Source of the DNA: Isoetes taiwanensis
Taxonomy: Eukaryota > Streptophyta > Lycopodiopsida > Isoetales > Isoetaceae
Length of the DNA stretch: 64,000 bases
Assembly: GCA_021234155.1 (NCBI GenBank)
Contig: JAJEKV010000047.1
Span: 9,876,081-9,940,080 of the forward strand
Reading direction: 5' to 3'
Positions 38,623-50,982 of this stretch are shown here, piece by piece; within the stretch, counting starts at the first letter, position 1, and the number at the start of each line of letters is the position of its first letter. The notes beneath the pieces are model-generated. The model was not told the origin of the DNA, did not search any database, and worked only from the letters and a program-made list of their open reading frames with translations. Made by a program: the position numbers and the translations under genes.

Positions 38623-39026
38623 ATGTTCTTGGTGACCAAGAGCAAAGCACTGACCATGTTCCCAGTAGTACTAACTTTATAGGATTCTCAAACCTCGAAA
38701 AAGTGGGAAATTTTTTTCTCATTTTTGTAGTATGTGCTAAGCTAGTAACAGTTAGAGGAATTGAAAAACCAAGAAAAACTGAGAAGATGAATAAATTTTG
38801 ACCTAAAGTAGCAGAGGTCTCATGGTATGCGCCCAGGCCAAAAACCAAAATTTGGTTTTTGCTCCCAGCGCACACCGTGAGACATGGGCCATAATCACCT
38901 TGAAACATGATGAATTTTAACGAGCTAGCATGCTAGATCGAGTTTTAAGGTAAGAATTAGTTAGATTAGTTAGATTAGTTAGATTTCTAAGAATAACTTA
39001 GAATTTGACTTAAAATTGCCCAAACT

Positions 39027-39036
39027 ATAAATAGAC
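39027..39036 (+). promoter_or_regulatory. TATA box upstream of the H3-tail frame
   Basis: CTATAAATAG lies 91 bases before the ATG at 39127 and is followed by a C-run and leader. The same TATAAATAG occurs again near 39988, before other open frames. Confidence 0.5.
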
Positions 39037-39126
39037 CTAGACCCCCCCCCCTCATTTGTAGACTTCCGGTTTAGAAATTTGCTCTGCATTTCAAGGCGAT
39101 TTTAGGGCACCCGACCTCCGATCGAC

Positions 39127-39465
39127 ATGGCGCGCACCAAACAGACTGCTCGAGTTCCTCGCCGAGCTGAATCAGCCAACGCCCAAGTACAGCAGATGCT
39201 TCGGGAGAGACTTCTCATAGGGGGAGACCCAGCTTCATTAGGCGAGGAGACTACTTCAGAGGAGCATCACCAGCAGGGATCCCAGCAGGGATCACAAGAG
39301 AAGCTGGCCGACTTCATCAACCAGGAGTTAGACGAGCGAGCAGAGGTGCAGTCGGAGGGCTCGACGGAAGTACTCGAGAGATCGAAGAGGACGACGAAAC
39401 TCAACGAGTCGTCGAGCAGATGGACAAGGAGAAGCAAGTCGAAACCAAAGGTGCATAATTGTTGA
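39127..39465 (+). CDS. Histone-H3-tail protein of element 1, 112 residues, no histone fold
   Basis: The frame opens MARTKQTAR, identical to residues 1-8 of mature histone H3 plus Met, and continues VPRRAESANAQ. Lysine 4 is kept; lysine 9 is replaced by valine. The rest is glutamine/glutamate-rich (EEHHQQGSQQGSQEKLADF) and ends with a basic patch (RSKRTTKLNESSSRWTRRSK). No histone fold follows in frame. A GTGCAT after CCAAAG could be a donor, but I found no matching core downstream. It occupies the position of the full H3-like gene in element 2 (first frame after the leader). It may be a truncated version of that gene. Function unknown. Confidence 0.75.
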   Translation: MARTKQTARVPRRAESANAQVQQMLRERLLIGGDPASLGEETTSEEHHQQGSQQGSQEKLADFINQELDERAEVQSEGSTEVLERSKRTTKLNESSSRWTRRSKSKPKVHNC

Positions 39466-42400
39466 TTAATCAGGTTGAATTAGCAACAATTGCCCTTTGT
39501 TTTAGTAAATTTGGACATTTGTAGGTCAAATAGTGCCCAATGTCTCACGGTATAGGCCAAAAACCAAATTTTGGTTTTGCCTCCCAGCGCACACCATGAG
39601 ACCTTCATACCTAAACTAGTCCTAAACTAGTCCTAAACAGGCCAAGTAAGGGGTCAATCTTGCATATCTCGATGAGATTATCATGTTTTGATCCTTAGTT
39701 TATCTTATTTAGTTAAGTATAGACCAAATTGGGCCCCAGTAATGCGATTGTCGCCGGACCAAAACCAAATTTTGGTTTGCCCTTCCCCGATACCACATGA
39801 GACATCAAACTTTAAACCTCCATAACTTGAATCTGTGAGCTCAAATGCGCTGAGTTTGACACATAGGACCATTGACGATTATAGAATCCATTTATAACCT
39901 TAAATTAGGCTAGAAATGTCAAACCTCAGCTCAAAATGACCAAAATTGCTCAAACCCTTGAATTGTTTTTCCAAACTGTGGTTTGTTTATAAATAGAAGC
40001 ATACCCCATTAGTACCTCGCAAGTATTGCTCTCGGCTCAAAGCTAATGCCTTAACTCCTAGATAGAAGTGCTCAAGAACACCCCTTTGTTATAGTCATCT
40101 AGACCTCAGCATAGCAACCCAAGTTCAACTGTTCGTACATCACATCTGCTCATGCCAAAGGCATAAACCTTGACCTAATTTTGTGTCCTAATAGAGTTTG
40201 ACTTATTTAGCCGCCACATTGACACTTCCTATTGCCAGGATGCCTAGAAAGGAGCTAGAATCTAGAGCTGCCCAAGTCACTCCATGTGTAGAGATTGGAC
40301 CCCCAAAAAAACCAACTTTGTTAGGACCTTAGAGTATGCCTCAAACATCATGAAGGCTTTGCAAAACGAACCTCATTTCATGCCATACCATACGTCCTAA
40401 TGTCCATAGACTTGTAGCTTATAGATATGTCTCCAGTAATGCTGCTCGAGCCATCTTGCTTGCTTATAGAGCCCAGAATGTTATAGGAGCCCTTCAAGTA
40501 GACCCTTAGACTCTAGAATATACGAACGTTGCTTTCGAAGTACAGGGTCAGAGCTATAGAAGAGCTAGAGGCGCAACTTCTTGAAGACATCGAGGACCTA
40601 GTCGACGTATAGACAGATAAGGAGAGGAGACCGAAAAGGCAGACCCAAGAGAGGAAAGCACAACGACAAACACCTCAACTGACAAACGAGTAGAACAAGA
40701 CACCACCGGCCTATCGTCAATCTTCATCAAATGGGAAGAATATTTGGTAACCAACGACATCAAGAATCTTCTAGATGTCAACCTCCCGGCTACCACGTCC
40801 ACGAGCTCACATCAAGAAAGAGGATCTCGACGCCTTCACCAACTCGACACACATGAGTTTCAAATGGAAGAATGCAAGGCAGCAAAATACAGGTGCGAGA
40901 AGACGTTAGACATCGGTGCCGCGTTAGCATCTCGAGCTAGGGCCAGAGGGCATAATCTTCCGTCAAGGAGAGAAGTCATGGCGACACAGGAGCGTATAGA
41001 AACCGGAGGGAAGACCAACATGACCTTGCAGCCCAGCAGCTCAAGCGAATGTCATGCAACATCAACAAAAGGAGCAACCAAGCTAGGCAACCACAAAGCA
41101 CCTAAGGCTGACCAGGACGAGTTTCCAGCTCCCTTGCACCAACAGGAGAACTTTCATCGGTTCCAAAAAGTAGGAGACCATGATGGGGAGGAGACGCATA
41201 TCAGGGAAGGAATATCTCCGACTTGAAGGCCTATATCAGCATTAGGGGCAACAGCAAAGAGGAGAATATTCTGCTCGAACACGAATTTCGGACCCAGAAA
41301 CACTTAGAAACCGAAGAAAAGACGACTTTACTACTGCAGCCAAGTAGTGCGAGGAGTGGATAGGACCCGAAGGACGGAGGAGACGACCTAGCCAGCAGGT
41401 ACAAATCACGCAAAGGCGACCAGAAGGAGCTATGGTAGGTGCATTGGAGATGACCACACTTCCAGGCACAATAGAGGCACCTCGGAATGAAGCAAAGCCC
41501 AAGCAACAGGAGTCGCACTCAGAAATTCAACCTGCGGAGGAATGGCAATGCCTGCCTACCGACCACAATCTCAGAGCTTCGAAGACATTCAAGAATGCCC
41601 GACTGCAACAGCCAGGTGATCCTACTCAAGCGATCAACGGCACTGCACATCGGCAACCTTGCAACGACACACCGCATTTAGGGACGTTGAGCGGTCACCG
41701 CATTCCTTACGACGGACACACACATTAAGGAGGAGCATCTTTTTTCAAAGGATCATATCGACGAACACTCTTCGCAACTGGGGGTGACGAGCTCGGATCA
41801 GACATGAAGGTCAACAATAGTAGCAGCATCTCAAGGAATCCCGGAGTCAACCAGAACGAAGAAGATGCAACAAAACCAAAGAATCAAACGCGATAGGAGG
41901 AGGGGAAACCCTAAAGGAGTATAAACATTTAAGTAGATCTTCGTAGTTGTTTTGGAAAAGTGGATGAATTAAAATCCCAATGTAAATGCGTATATGTCTA
42001 TTGTATATCTCGGGTGTTCACATATATAGTGGAGAAACATGAGTTTAGAGTCATGTTTTACGGATTTAGCGCTTAAATCAGGAAGCTCCTTCACTTCGAC
42101 TACCAAATGAGGAAGCAAGGAAGCACAACGATAGCCCAAGCTCAAAATGGAAGAGCAAGTACGAGGGAGAAACGACCAGAGCCCAAGCAAACCTTCGACT
42201 CCAAACACTTCGGGAAGTGCCCTCAAGTAGAAGACCGCTCGCCTACCCAATGTCAGAATAAGAGACAACACCGGTCATGTCAAGGTCATCAGTGCTGCAC
42301 CAGGACATCGTCAGGGCGCAACACTACCTCTTGTGGCAGCGGCAACACTTGACGAACTTATGACACGAGTGGCCTCAACAATAGAAGGAGGAACGACCCG

Positions 42401-45400
42401 ACATCAACGAACCAACTAAGAAGGCAACATCTCGACGACCATAATTCCACCTTGTGGTAATATAGGGTGATGCGTTATGACACGCGTATTAGATGGAGAT
42501 GCACTTACGAAAGGCACTGCGATGAGGAGATATGCCTTCAACAACTAGGTGATGGCTTCGTCAGGTACTCCTACCAGTAATTAGAAGAGAAGAAGCCGAT
42601 CGTATCTCCGACATGTGGGACATCAAATGCCCAAGGTAGAAGCATTCGACACCTTAACGACAAGGATAGCAACTGAAGCACCTTCGGCAAAAAGAGAGTT
42701 CAAGATAATAGCCAGGCTATTCAACGACAAGAATATATCTAAGGCAGGTACTTCTTCAACTCAAGGGTCAAGCTGCGCAGATATAAAGATCCATCATCCC
42801 GACAACATAGCCAGCAGGGAGGAGAGCCATGATGCTTTACTTGCCAGAGAGACCGACATGCATGGAGGGACAAAGGTCAGGAACTGGAAGCTGGAGAAGT
42901 GCTAGCAACCGACTTCTTCCACGAGCTCCCTAGAGGCAACAGGAGGATCAAACTGACGAGTACAATCAAAGTCACCAGAAGGTACCTCAAGACAAGAAGA
43001 CGGCATAGCACTGTGGAACGTGACAACGTCCAAGCCATGTGATCGAGGGGGTCAAATAAGTAAGATTGGAAGCTCGATAGAGAAACAACTAGGCGAGCCG
43101 AGCCGATGACTTGCACGCGCCAAGGATCGATGATTCAAAGAACAACTGCAGAAGAGAACAACTCCAGTGGAGTATAGCCAAAGGAATCGCTCACAGCCTC
43201 AAGAGACACCTCCAATAGCTTCAAGCATCATGAAGGGGGAACAATTACCGCCCAAGAACAGGATCAGGAAGCAGACCGAAATGTCGAAGCATCAACGCTA
43301 GCACACTTTTAGTTAGAATGCGATGCAAAGCGTGTTGTGCCATAGCGACAAACACCGGAGGGCCCAAGTATATCAACAAGTTACCCCGGAGTACGAGCTG
43401 ATGTACAAATAGGAGGATATAGATCGTCAACACCATTGCACCGGGAGGAACACCGATGACATTGCCAAGGAGTAGGTGTGCAACTCGAAGGGAGGCGCAA
43501 GGGAGACCTAATAGCTCTAGTAGTAATTGTAATTATGTAAGCTATATGCTTTGCATATATAGTTCCCTTGTTATTCCTTCCCTCCCATAGCGTAACAGAT
43601 CAAAGGAAGAGATGTCAGGCAATTTGCAGGGGTGAAGCAATCAACATCCTCAACACTCTTCGGACAACACGATAACGACAGGAGGACTCGACGTATGAGA
43701 CGTCGATGGAATCGAAGAAACAATATCGGATCCAGAGTCGTCCTTTAGCTGACAAGACCACTTGGTGAGATTGATCTCCTCGCTAAGAAGGGTTCATTGC
43801 TAGGATAATTGTTGACCATGTATAAATCTAGTACCTCCAAAGAATAATCCAACCGAAAGAAAAGAAGTAATCTAACAAGTCCGGCCAACTTGTTACGATG
43901 GCATCAATTCGATTGGTAGGAATATTCCAAGAGTTTAAATAACTAAGAAAGGGGGAATCTCTAGAATATAAAAGAATAGTACATGCAAGGTACATCTAAA
44001 ATAAGAATTATAGTAATCAAATAGTCTTTTAAGACAAAAGGAATTGTCATGATGACAAAACCTTGTGGTTTAGAATCGTTCTAACTAAGTAGATAACCCA
44101 TAACTATATTGAAATAAATGATAACTATGTGCATCCATCTTAGATGGTTATATATGTTAGCTAAGGCTAATAAATTAATGCGCTAAGCAAGAAGCGTATA
44201 ACCTCTTAAGGGGAGAGAATAGATATGACGTTGTGTACAACGTCATTGAAGGGGTGCAGGACCATTTTCTTTTCGAAGAAAGTGGGGGGGCTCAATCTTA
44301 TGATTGAACGCGTACTTGCATCGAATTGACCAACCCGTAGAATAGAGTTCACTCCGGCAATGGCCGAAGCGAATAGAGCGTAAGATAGATAGATACCTTA
44401 GTGCTCAGGAGGCCTTCAGCGTGCGAGACTGACGTAGTAGCTAACTACAACAATGAAGTGGAGCAAAACTATGGGAGCAATGCAACGACCAAGTCATCTC
44501 CAAAGTACTCCATGCCGGCTCAATGGGTGGATGCGTTCTAGCCTTAGGTAAGGTGTGAGCATGTGTTATAAGCTTTAATGTGTCTTATTGATAAGTTAAA
44601 TATAGATCCTAATAACTGCATAGAATTTGCTGTACTTATATGTATCATAGGGAAATAAGTTAAATAACAACGATAATGTGAGGTAACATGTTAATTAATC
44701 CTTCGCAAGGATGCAATTCCTTCCAAAGATAGCTATATGACCTCGGGGTCCTTATAAATATAAATAGAAAATAGAATTCAGATATACTTAAGTGCATCTT
44801 AGGGTTATACTTCCAAGGGTAATGCAGGACCCAAGGAAGAGAATAAGAAGCACATCTAATTCTTGTGTATGATAATTAAAAACCTTGTCTATGTAACAAT
44901 AGGTCTAAATCAAGGTTATTGTTTAAATAATCGCGATCTACAAGTCCTTAAATATTGTAAAGCTTAGAGTAAATATAATTGTACTATCGGAAGTAATGTA
45001 TCCGATACTATGATAATGTTAATTCATAAATATTACCTTAGGGTAATTATGTTAATCGCATGCATTAAAGGAGCCAGCAGAAATCATGCAGGTTTCAAGT
45101 TAATCTATGCATGCAGCCTATGCTAGGTATGGGTTGCATGTGTATTTACCGATGATGGGACCACTACGGTGATGTAATGTCATTGTAGGCATGACCGCGG
45201 TTTTGCTTGAATGAGTTGGAAGGTAGATTAAAAAGTCTACTTCCGTCCCACGGAAGTAGACGACCTCGAGAGATAAGAGGTCATTCAGGAATGCATTGAT
45301 AGGAAAGCACCTCTAGTCAATGCCTACGGGGAGGACCCTATCCTCCACGCCCAAATACGGGAAGGACCCTATCCTCCACGTCTCAGGCAACTAAAGGTAT

Positions 45401-46072
45401 AGGCATGAGCGGCATATAGACATTATAGGGCGATGTCTCCACGGCCACGATGGAAGAAGCATCCTCTTCCTATGCCGGGAGATTAGTCATGCATTCATGT
45501 AGATAGATGGGGTGGTTCCCTTATATCCAACTTTACATTAATATTCTAGCGTGGTGTGAATCCAGGAGGCCAATGAGAACGAAGAACCGGCGGGGAGTCG
45601 CATCACCAGCACTTGTATAGATAGTTCTAGAGTAGTTGTGATTTCTACCATTGAAACTAATCGCTTAAATCTTGTGTAAGCTAGTAAGTATGTAATTATA
45701 GATATTGTAAAATTAATGCAGGATTTCAAGGTGCGAAGACTTGCAACACAAATTTTGTTAGAATGTGTTGCAAGGAACGAAGAGTACCTCCAAGCATAAT
45801 TGTATATGGAATTGTTAAACTTTGATAAACTTAAAATGTTGTGTTAAGTAAGGCTAATAAGTAGATTACTTTAATGAAGTTGTAAATTGATAAGTTATTC
45901 GATAATGTAATGATGTAATAATGTTTCAAAAATATTACTTTAAGGTAATCCTAATAAACGTGTAAGTATGATAGTAGTATATCGTATGCATCAAGTTGAT
46001 TGCAGGTTAGGAAGATCCCAAGGTGGGGAGATTCACGATGCTGCAGACAGCATCATTTCAAGGTGGGGAGAA
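39466..46072 (+). other. Internal region of element 1, decayed or non-coding
   Basis: Only short frames occur: 40744-41226 is K/E/Q-rich, and 40240 onward starts MPRKELESRAAQV. None shows protease, reverse transcriptase or integrase motifs. About 43750-43930 is similar to 55750-55920 of element 2 (CTCGCTAAGAAGG, TCCGGCCAACTT), showing shared ancestry. From 43500 the sequence is AT-rich and non-coding. A purine tract AGGTGGGGAGAA (46061-46072) just before the 3' LTR is the polypurine tract. Confidence 0.55.
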
Positions 46073-47638
46073 TGTGACGTTCCAGCACAGTATACGGTTC
46101 TAAGACGTATACTGTACTACCTCGTCACGCGTACACGCCATCTCGACTGATCATGACGTGTACGCCGACGTGTAGCCAAGCAGGTAGCACCCTAGGGGGC
46201 AACTTGCAAGGTGTGTACATTTATTAATGTGCACATTTACCCATGTGCACATTTACCAAAGTGTACACATTTACCCATGTGGACACTTTATGCCACCTAG
46301 TTAATAAAGGCAAGTGGGCCACACCCAATTATCCCACATGCCTAAAGGGATAATTGGAAACCCTAGCCCTAACCCCTTGTCTATTTAGGTAAAGGAAACC
46401 CTAACTTGCTATTTTCGTTCATAGCATTCTAGGGCTCTGTTTTACTTGCTCCAGGTCCCAGACTCTGTCTGAGCGATGTAGCTCATTAGTTTCCCTTTCT
46501 AGCTTCATCTTCTAGCAGTTCAGTAGGATGGTCGAGTTCAGAACAGGAGGAGCGAGCCAAGGATCAGGTATTTTGTCAATTTAATAGCCTAAACCGTCTC
46601 CCAGTCATTGAATCAGTAGGTTTAGCCTATTAAATTGCCCATAGCAGCCATTTAAATCCCCAGATATCAGCTCTAACTAAAGAACCTAACTTTATGATAT
46701 AGATTAGATCTTGTTCTTTAGTTCTTCTGTGATGCGTATGGATGATGTATCTCTGTGAACTCATTGTATTGGGAAGGGGGGTAGAGACCTTAAAGCCTGG
46801 TAGTTGATGCTCCTAGCTAGCCTCTTTAGCACACTGTAAATTCGGCCTGTGTACAAGAACCACACCTGTTTGTGGGTGAAGGGACCAGACTGGCTCATAA
46901 GGACGTTCATGTCCTGACTCATGAAAATGATCCCTATGGTGTGTAAGGCCTACCGGGGATTCCTGTGGACTAGGTCTAATGGCTTGCCACTGCGTGTGGG
47001 CAAGGCATGGGCTCGACATCCGTGGAGTGATGCGTCACTCTCCATTGGGTTCAAGTCGAATAAGGGCAGTGGCCCTCTAGTCGCCTTGAGTCAGCATGTA
47101 GATCTCTGGAGGGAGTGATCCCGACCTGCCCCATCGGAACTGGGGAGATGCAACCCAGGAATAGCCCCTTTAGCTATGCATCCGGCGGGCTACAGTCAGG
47201 TCCCAACACTTTTCAACCTACTCTGCAAAGTGTGCACAGGAGGGGCGGATGGAGTGGACTACCCTAAGCCATGTTCCTATGCCAGCCAAATCCGTTGTCA
47301 TGAATTCTGTCTGCAATGACCTCTGGAGACCCAAGCCGTCAGTCATCCCCTCTGAGTCTGAGCCTTGGGTAGGATCGCCATATGTGATGTGCTGATCTTT
47401 GTCTATGCAGATATGTGATGAGCCATCCTTCGAGATGGCTAGGTGATGTTGATGTTGTATACTGACATGTATGTTTACGCTTCCGCAGCTAGGTAGGCCC
47501 TGAGGGAGACATGGTAAATGACACTGGAACTCATCAAGGTTGTAGTGATACGTGGAGGGCCCTGTATCAGTATGGAGCTGGTATGGGGGGTGAACTCCTG
47601 TTTGTATACGGTGAGTGCACCGTATATGAGTAGGGGAC
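46073..47638 (+). repeat. 3' LTR of element 1 (last six bases at 61077-61082)
   Basis: It begins TGTGACGTTCC and is cut at 47638 by element 2. Its missing end GTCACA continues at 61077. The first 60 bases contain the inverted arms AGTATACG/CGTATACT (46090-46113) and TGTGACG/CGTCACG. Confidence 0.9.
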
Positions 47639-49260
47639 TGTGACATTCCAGGGGAATATACGCTATAAATACGTATATTCCTGGACCCGTCACCATACAA
47701 GTCTACCTATGTAGCCTTGTATGCCTTAGAAAGTGGCTAGGGGGCATGACTAAGTTATTCATATAACTTAGCCAACCTTAGGTTAAGACCATTTCCACGT
47801 GGCCTTAACCTATTGGGCACCCGCCACACGGACTTACCCTATTGGAGCCATGTGGCATAACATGTGAACCCTAATCTATAAAGGCCTAAACCCTAACCCT
47901 AGGCCTCTTTTCTGGCTCCAACAGTCTGGGAACCTTCTTCGCGCTCGAAACTCCATTTCGAGAACCGTCTGCTGTGGCACAGCACAGCGTGGCAGCCCCC
48001 AGAGCGTGAGCACATCAGCAGGAGTGGGAGCTACCTCGAACACTTCGAAGACCATGGAGATGCCAGGATTGGGAGGGAGTGCTTCTGGAGCAGGTATGTA
48101 GAGTAGTGCTCTTGGTAGATCATCTGGAAGTTAGCACTCCAGATGGGTTAGTATTTCGTAGCTAGAGTAGAGCCATCCTAGAACCCTTATTCAACATCTT
48201 GAACCCTAATCAAGGAACCCTAACTGTAAGTTAGATATAGATGATTAGGTTAAGATGTTGTTATGATTATTCTCATGATATGATGATTATGTGATGATGG
48301 TTGATCATGTTTGCTCCTCTTGTATTGGGAAGGGGGGTAGAGACCTAGAGCCATATGGAGTATGCTCCTAGATTAGATCCCTTAGTTCCTATTAGTTGCG
48401 GCCTGTGCATACCGGAGATGTGACTCAGCACTACACAACGGGGCTAAAGGCAATACGGAGGGAGGATCCCTGCCGAGCGGGGGCTACGGGGGATCCCATA
48501 GTGGGCTAGGCTTATGGTCGGTCACTTCGTGTGGGCCGAGCATGGGTCTGACACCTCCTGGGGCGATGGTGTCGCCCTGCCTCTCAAGAGTTGCAAGTGT
48601 CGGCTTGGCTCTTGTTTTGGGGGTTCACCGGGTATGAATCGTGTGTCGCCACGATTCTCTAGCCACCTGGGGAACCTCTAGACCCCGGAAAGGGGAGATG
48701 CAACCCTTCCCTCCTCGGCGGACCCGGGGAGATGCAACCCGGAGTAGTCCCGATGGGTGATGCCATGGGATTGCGTATCCGGAAGGCTAGAGTCATGCCA
48801 GAGCCTAATTGAGCCCATCTGCAAAGTATGCACAGGAGGGGCGGATGGAGTGGTCAACCCTAGCCATTGTCTTATGCCAGCCCTCACCATTGTTATGACT
48901 CGGTCTGCTCTATCTTGAGGCCTAGCCAGTCAGTCATCCTCCTTATGAGTCAGAGCCATGGGTAGGAGCTCTTATGTTTTATGGTTTATGATTATCTTCT
49001 TTGCTCTTATGGATATGTGATGGACTACCCTTCGAGGTAGTATGTTGTATTGTTATTGCTAGTTCTGACGTTGTTTATGCTTCCGCTATGATAGGAGCCC
49101 ATAGGGGAAGGGCGCGCAAGACACCTTCGTGTCCCCTGCCCGCACTAGGATTCTCTCAGAGTGCGGGTTAGATGGAGGGCCCATGCAGTTGATAGACCGG
49201 ATGGGGGATTTCCTGCCGAGTGTACGGCCGGGCGCCGTATATTTAGCATGGAGCGTCACA
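47639..49260 (+). repeat. 5' LTR of element 2
   Basis: Starts TGTGACATTCC and ends GAGCGTCACA. The first 60 bases form a hairpin with arms GGAATATACG/CGTATATTCC and the loop CTATAAATA. Confidence 0.92.
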
Positions 49261-49261
49261 A

Positions 49262-49274
49262 TGGTATCAGAGTG
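49262..49274 (+). other. Primer binding site, initiator Met tRNA
   Basis: TGGTATCAGAGTG begins one base after the LTR. It is the initiator methionine tRNA complement with one or two changes at its inner end. Confidence 0.9.
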
Positions 49275-49842
49275 ATGTTCTTGGTTGACCAGGAACTAGC
49301 ACTGACCATAACCATGAAAGTAGTCTAACAGGCCTATAGGGGAGTGAAATAAAAAATTTCCACCATTGAACCTCGAGAATAGGGGAAAAAAAATTTCTCC
49401 TAGGTAGTGGGTCCGAAATTAGGTTAAGTGTTAGGCAAAGAAATGAATGAGTCAAATCCACCTTCTAGTAAATTTGGAGTGAAAATTATGCATCTGCATC
49501 AAATTTCACCTAAAATGGGTCGAAGAATTATGCCAATCTGAGACCCGAGTGAAAAATGGCGCAAATCCATAATTAACACTTCAAACTATTAGGAAATTTA
49601 AAATTCTAAAGGTATAATACGAATTTAAGTATATATATTAGAAATTAAATATATATTAATAATAAGGGTACATTTGGTGTAATTAATACGGGGGGCTAAT
49701 AAGTAGGCCTATTAATGGTAGGGAATATTCCTAGGGACCCTCCTTTTTAAATATCCCTGACACCTCATTTTCCCTCCAACCTTTTCCTCCACCATCTCTC
49801 TCTTGCTCAGCCTTACGTCATCCGTTTTCCACACCGTTAAGT

Positions 49843-50982
49843 ATGGCTCGAACCAAACAGACAGCGAGGAAGTTTGGCGAGCGACCTACGATCCCGATGG
49901 CGCAAGCAGCAGCGGGACGGCATACCAAGCAAATCCCTGAGCACCTTCGACCTAAGCCGGGGGAAGGGGCGTTCCCCTCCAGCAGCAGCGACGAAACCTT
50001 CCACATCTCAGAAGAGGAGGCACCGAGCAGCAGCAGTTCTTCGTCGGCGGGCACCCAGAGAACCGGCGAGTCCCGCCACTTTGGGTCCTCGTTGGACACA
50101 CAGGAAGAACAGGTGGAAGAGCAGGTGGAAGAGCAGCCCCAGCACCAAACTCAAGAGGCGGGCCCCTCGGTACCAAAGAAGAAGGGCAAGGAGAAGGTTG
50201 TGGAATGGCCGGAGGAGGAGCTTGCAAGAAAGAAGAGGGAGCGAGAGCGGGAGCTGAGGGAGAGGGAGAGGCGGACCAAGAGAAGAAACGACGGCCCTCG
50301 CCGGACCGTCGTGATTGAGGAGCCTCCCCGACGCGAAGAGGAGGAGGTGGAAGAAGGGGGAGACGACGAGGAAGAAGAGGAGGAAGGGGACGCCGAAGTC
50401 ATCGGGGAAACGTCAAACCCCGACGCAAGACCACCTTACCCGAAGTGGCCCAAGCCACCTAAGGTGGTCAAGAAGCAGAAGGCGGGCGAGCGACCGTTCG
50501 CTTTGAAGGAGGAGCGCCTCTTCAGACGACGCCTCAAGGCGTACGAAGAATACCTCCGTCGTTGGACGAGGTATAACGACTGGTACTGCCGCCAGAACAT
50601 CAAACGCTACGTGGAGGGGGGCCGACCAGCAAAGAACCAGCCCAAGCCGCCGCCGCCACGACCGGAGAAGCCAAAGAAGGTCCACCACGGACCAAATTCT
50701 AGGCATGCCCGAGTTTTTCGGGAGATTAAGCACTTTCAACATTGCACTAATCTCCTGATTAGGAAGGCACCTTTCGAGTGGCTCATGCGGGAGGTGATGC
50801 AGGACTTCGTCACCGACTATAGGGTGACGTCGCTGACAACAAGGGTGCTGCAGGTAGCTGTGGAGGCCGAGCTCACCCAATTGTTCGAGGAAGGAAACCT
50901 CTGCGCAATCCATGCGAAGAGGGTAACGCTGATGCCCAAGGACTTATACTTGGCGCGCCGTATCCGCAAGGAATACCCTTGA
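49843..50982 (+). CDS. Retrotransposon-encoded histone H3 with a giant tail, 379 aa
   Basis: One intact frame, first after the leader. Residues 1-10 are [10 protein letters not shown], the exact H3 tail with K4 and K9; position 10 of the mature tail is F instead of S. Residues 45-70 are serine-rich. About 107-150 are very basic ([24 protein letters not shown]), 163-186 very acidic, and 200-250 lysine/arginine/tyrosine-rich. Residues about 284-379 form a complete H3 histone fold: [19 protein letters not shown] (alphaN/alpha1), [32 protein letters not shown] (alpha2) and [15 protein letters not shown] (alpha3), ending KEYP. Loop 1 has canonical H3 length, so it is not a typical CENH3, although HFQ..TNLLI and RVTLM recall that variant. 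No intron. It could enter nucleosomes or the element's particle; the function is unknown. Confidence 0.93.
   Translation: MARTKQTARKFGERPTIPMAQAAAGRHTKQIPEHLRPKPGEGAFPSSSSDETFHISEEEAPSSSSSSSAGTQRTGESRHFGSSLDTQEEQVEEQVEEQPQHQTQEAGPSVPKKKGKEKVVEWPEEELARKKRERERELRERERRTKRRNDGPRRTVVIEEPPRREEEEVEEGGDDEEEEEEGDAEVIGETSNPDARPPYPKWPKPPKVVKKQKAGERPFALKEERLFRRRLKAYEEYLRRWTRYNDWYCRQNIKRYVEGGRPAKNQPKPPPPRPEKPKKVHHGPNSRHARVFREIKHFQHCTNLLIRKAPFEWLMREVMQDFVTDYRVTSLTTRVLQVAVEAELTQLFEEGNLCAIHAKRVTLMPKDLYLARRIRKEYP

Larger units (their letters stand above)
38817..39803. repeat. Three long imperfect hairpins around the H3-tail frame of element 1
   Basis: Copy A 38817-38883: outer arms GTCTCATGGTATGCGC and GCGCACACCGTGAGAC, inner palindrome AAAACCAAAATTTGGTTTT. 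Copy B 39542-39602 has the same design with AAAACCAAATTTTGGTTTT. Copy C about 39750-39803 retains the inner palindrome and CATGAGAC. Copy A lies in the leader, B and C behind the frame. Confidence 0.8.

Noticed and set aside
40240-40620. Possible decayed histone core downstream of the H3-tail frame of element 1 (HRLV...YVSSNAARAILLAY in one frame)
   Set aside because: A few residues can be lined up with H3 alpha1/alpha2, but the frame is broken and gaps are needed; no better than chance by eye.
47888-47905. Telomere-like CCCTAACCCTA in the LTRs (also 37305, 46370, 59690)
   Set aside because: Only two units, part of the LTR sequence; not an interstitial telomere.
49843-50982. Interpretation of the retro-H3 as a centromeric CENH3
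   Set aside because: The tail is canonical ARTKQTARK and loop 1 has canonical length, although a few core residues resemble CENH3.
49843-50982. Interpretation as an ordinary host H3 gene that merely lies between two transposons
   Set aside because: It lies between a primer binding site and pol, bounded by paired LTRs with a target duplication, and a sister element has an H3-type start at the same place.
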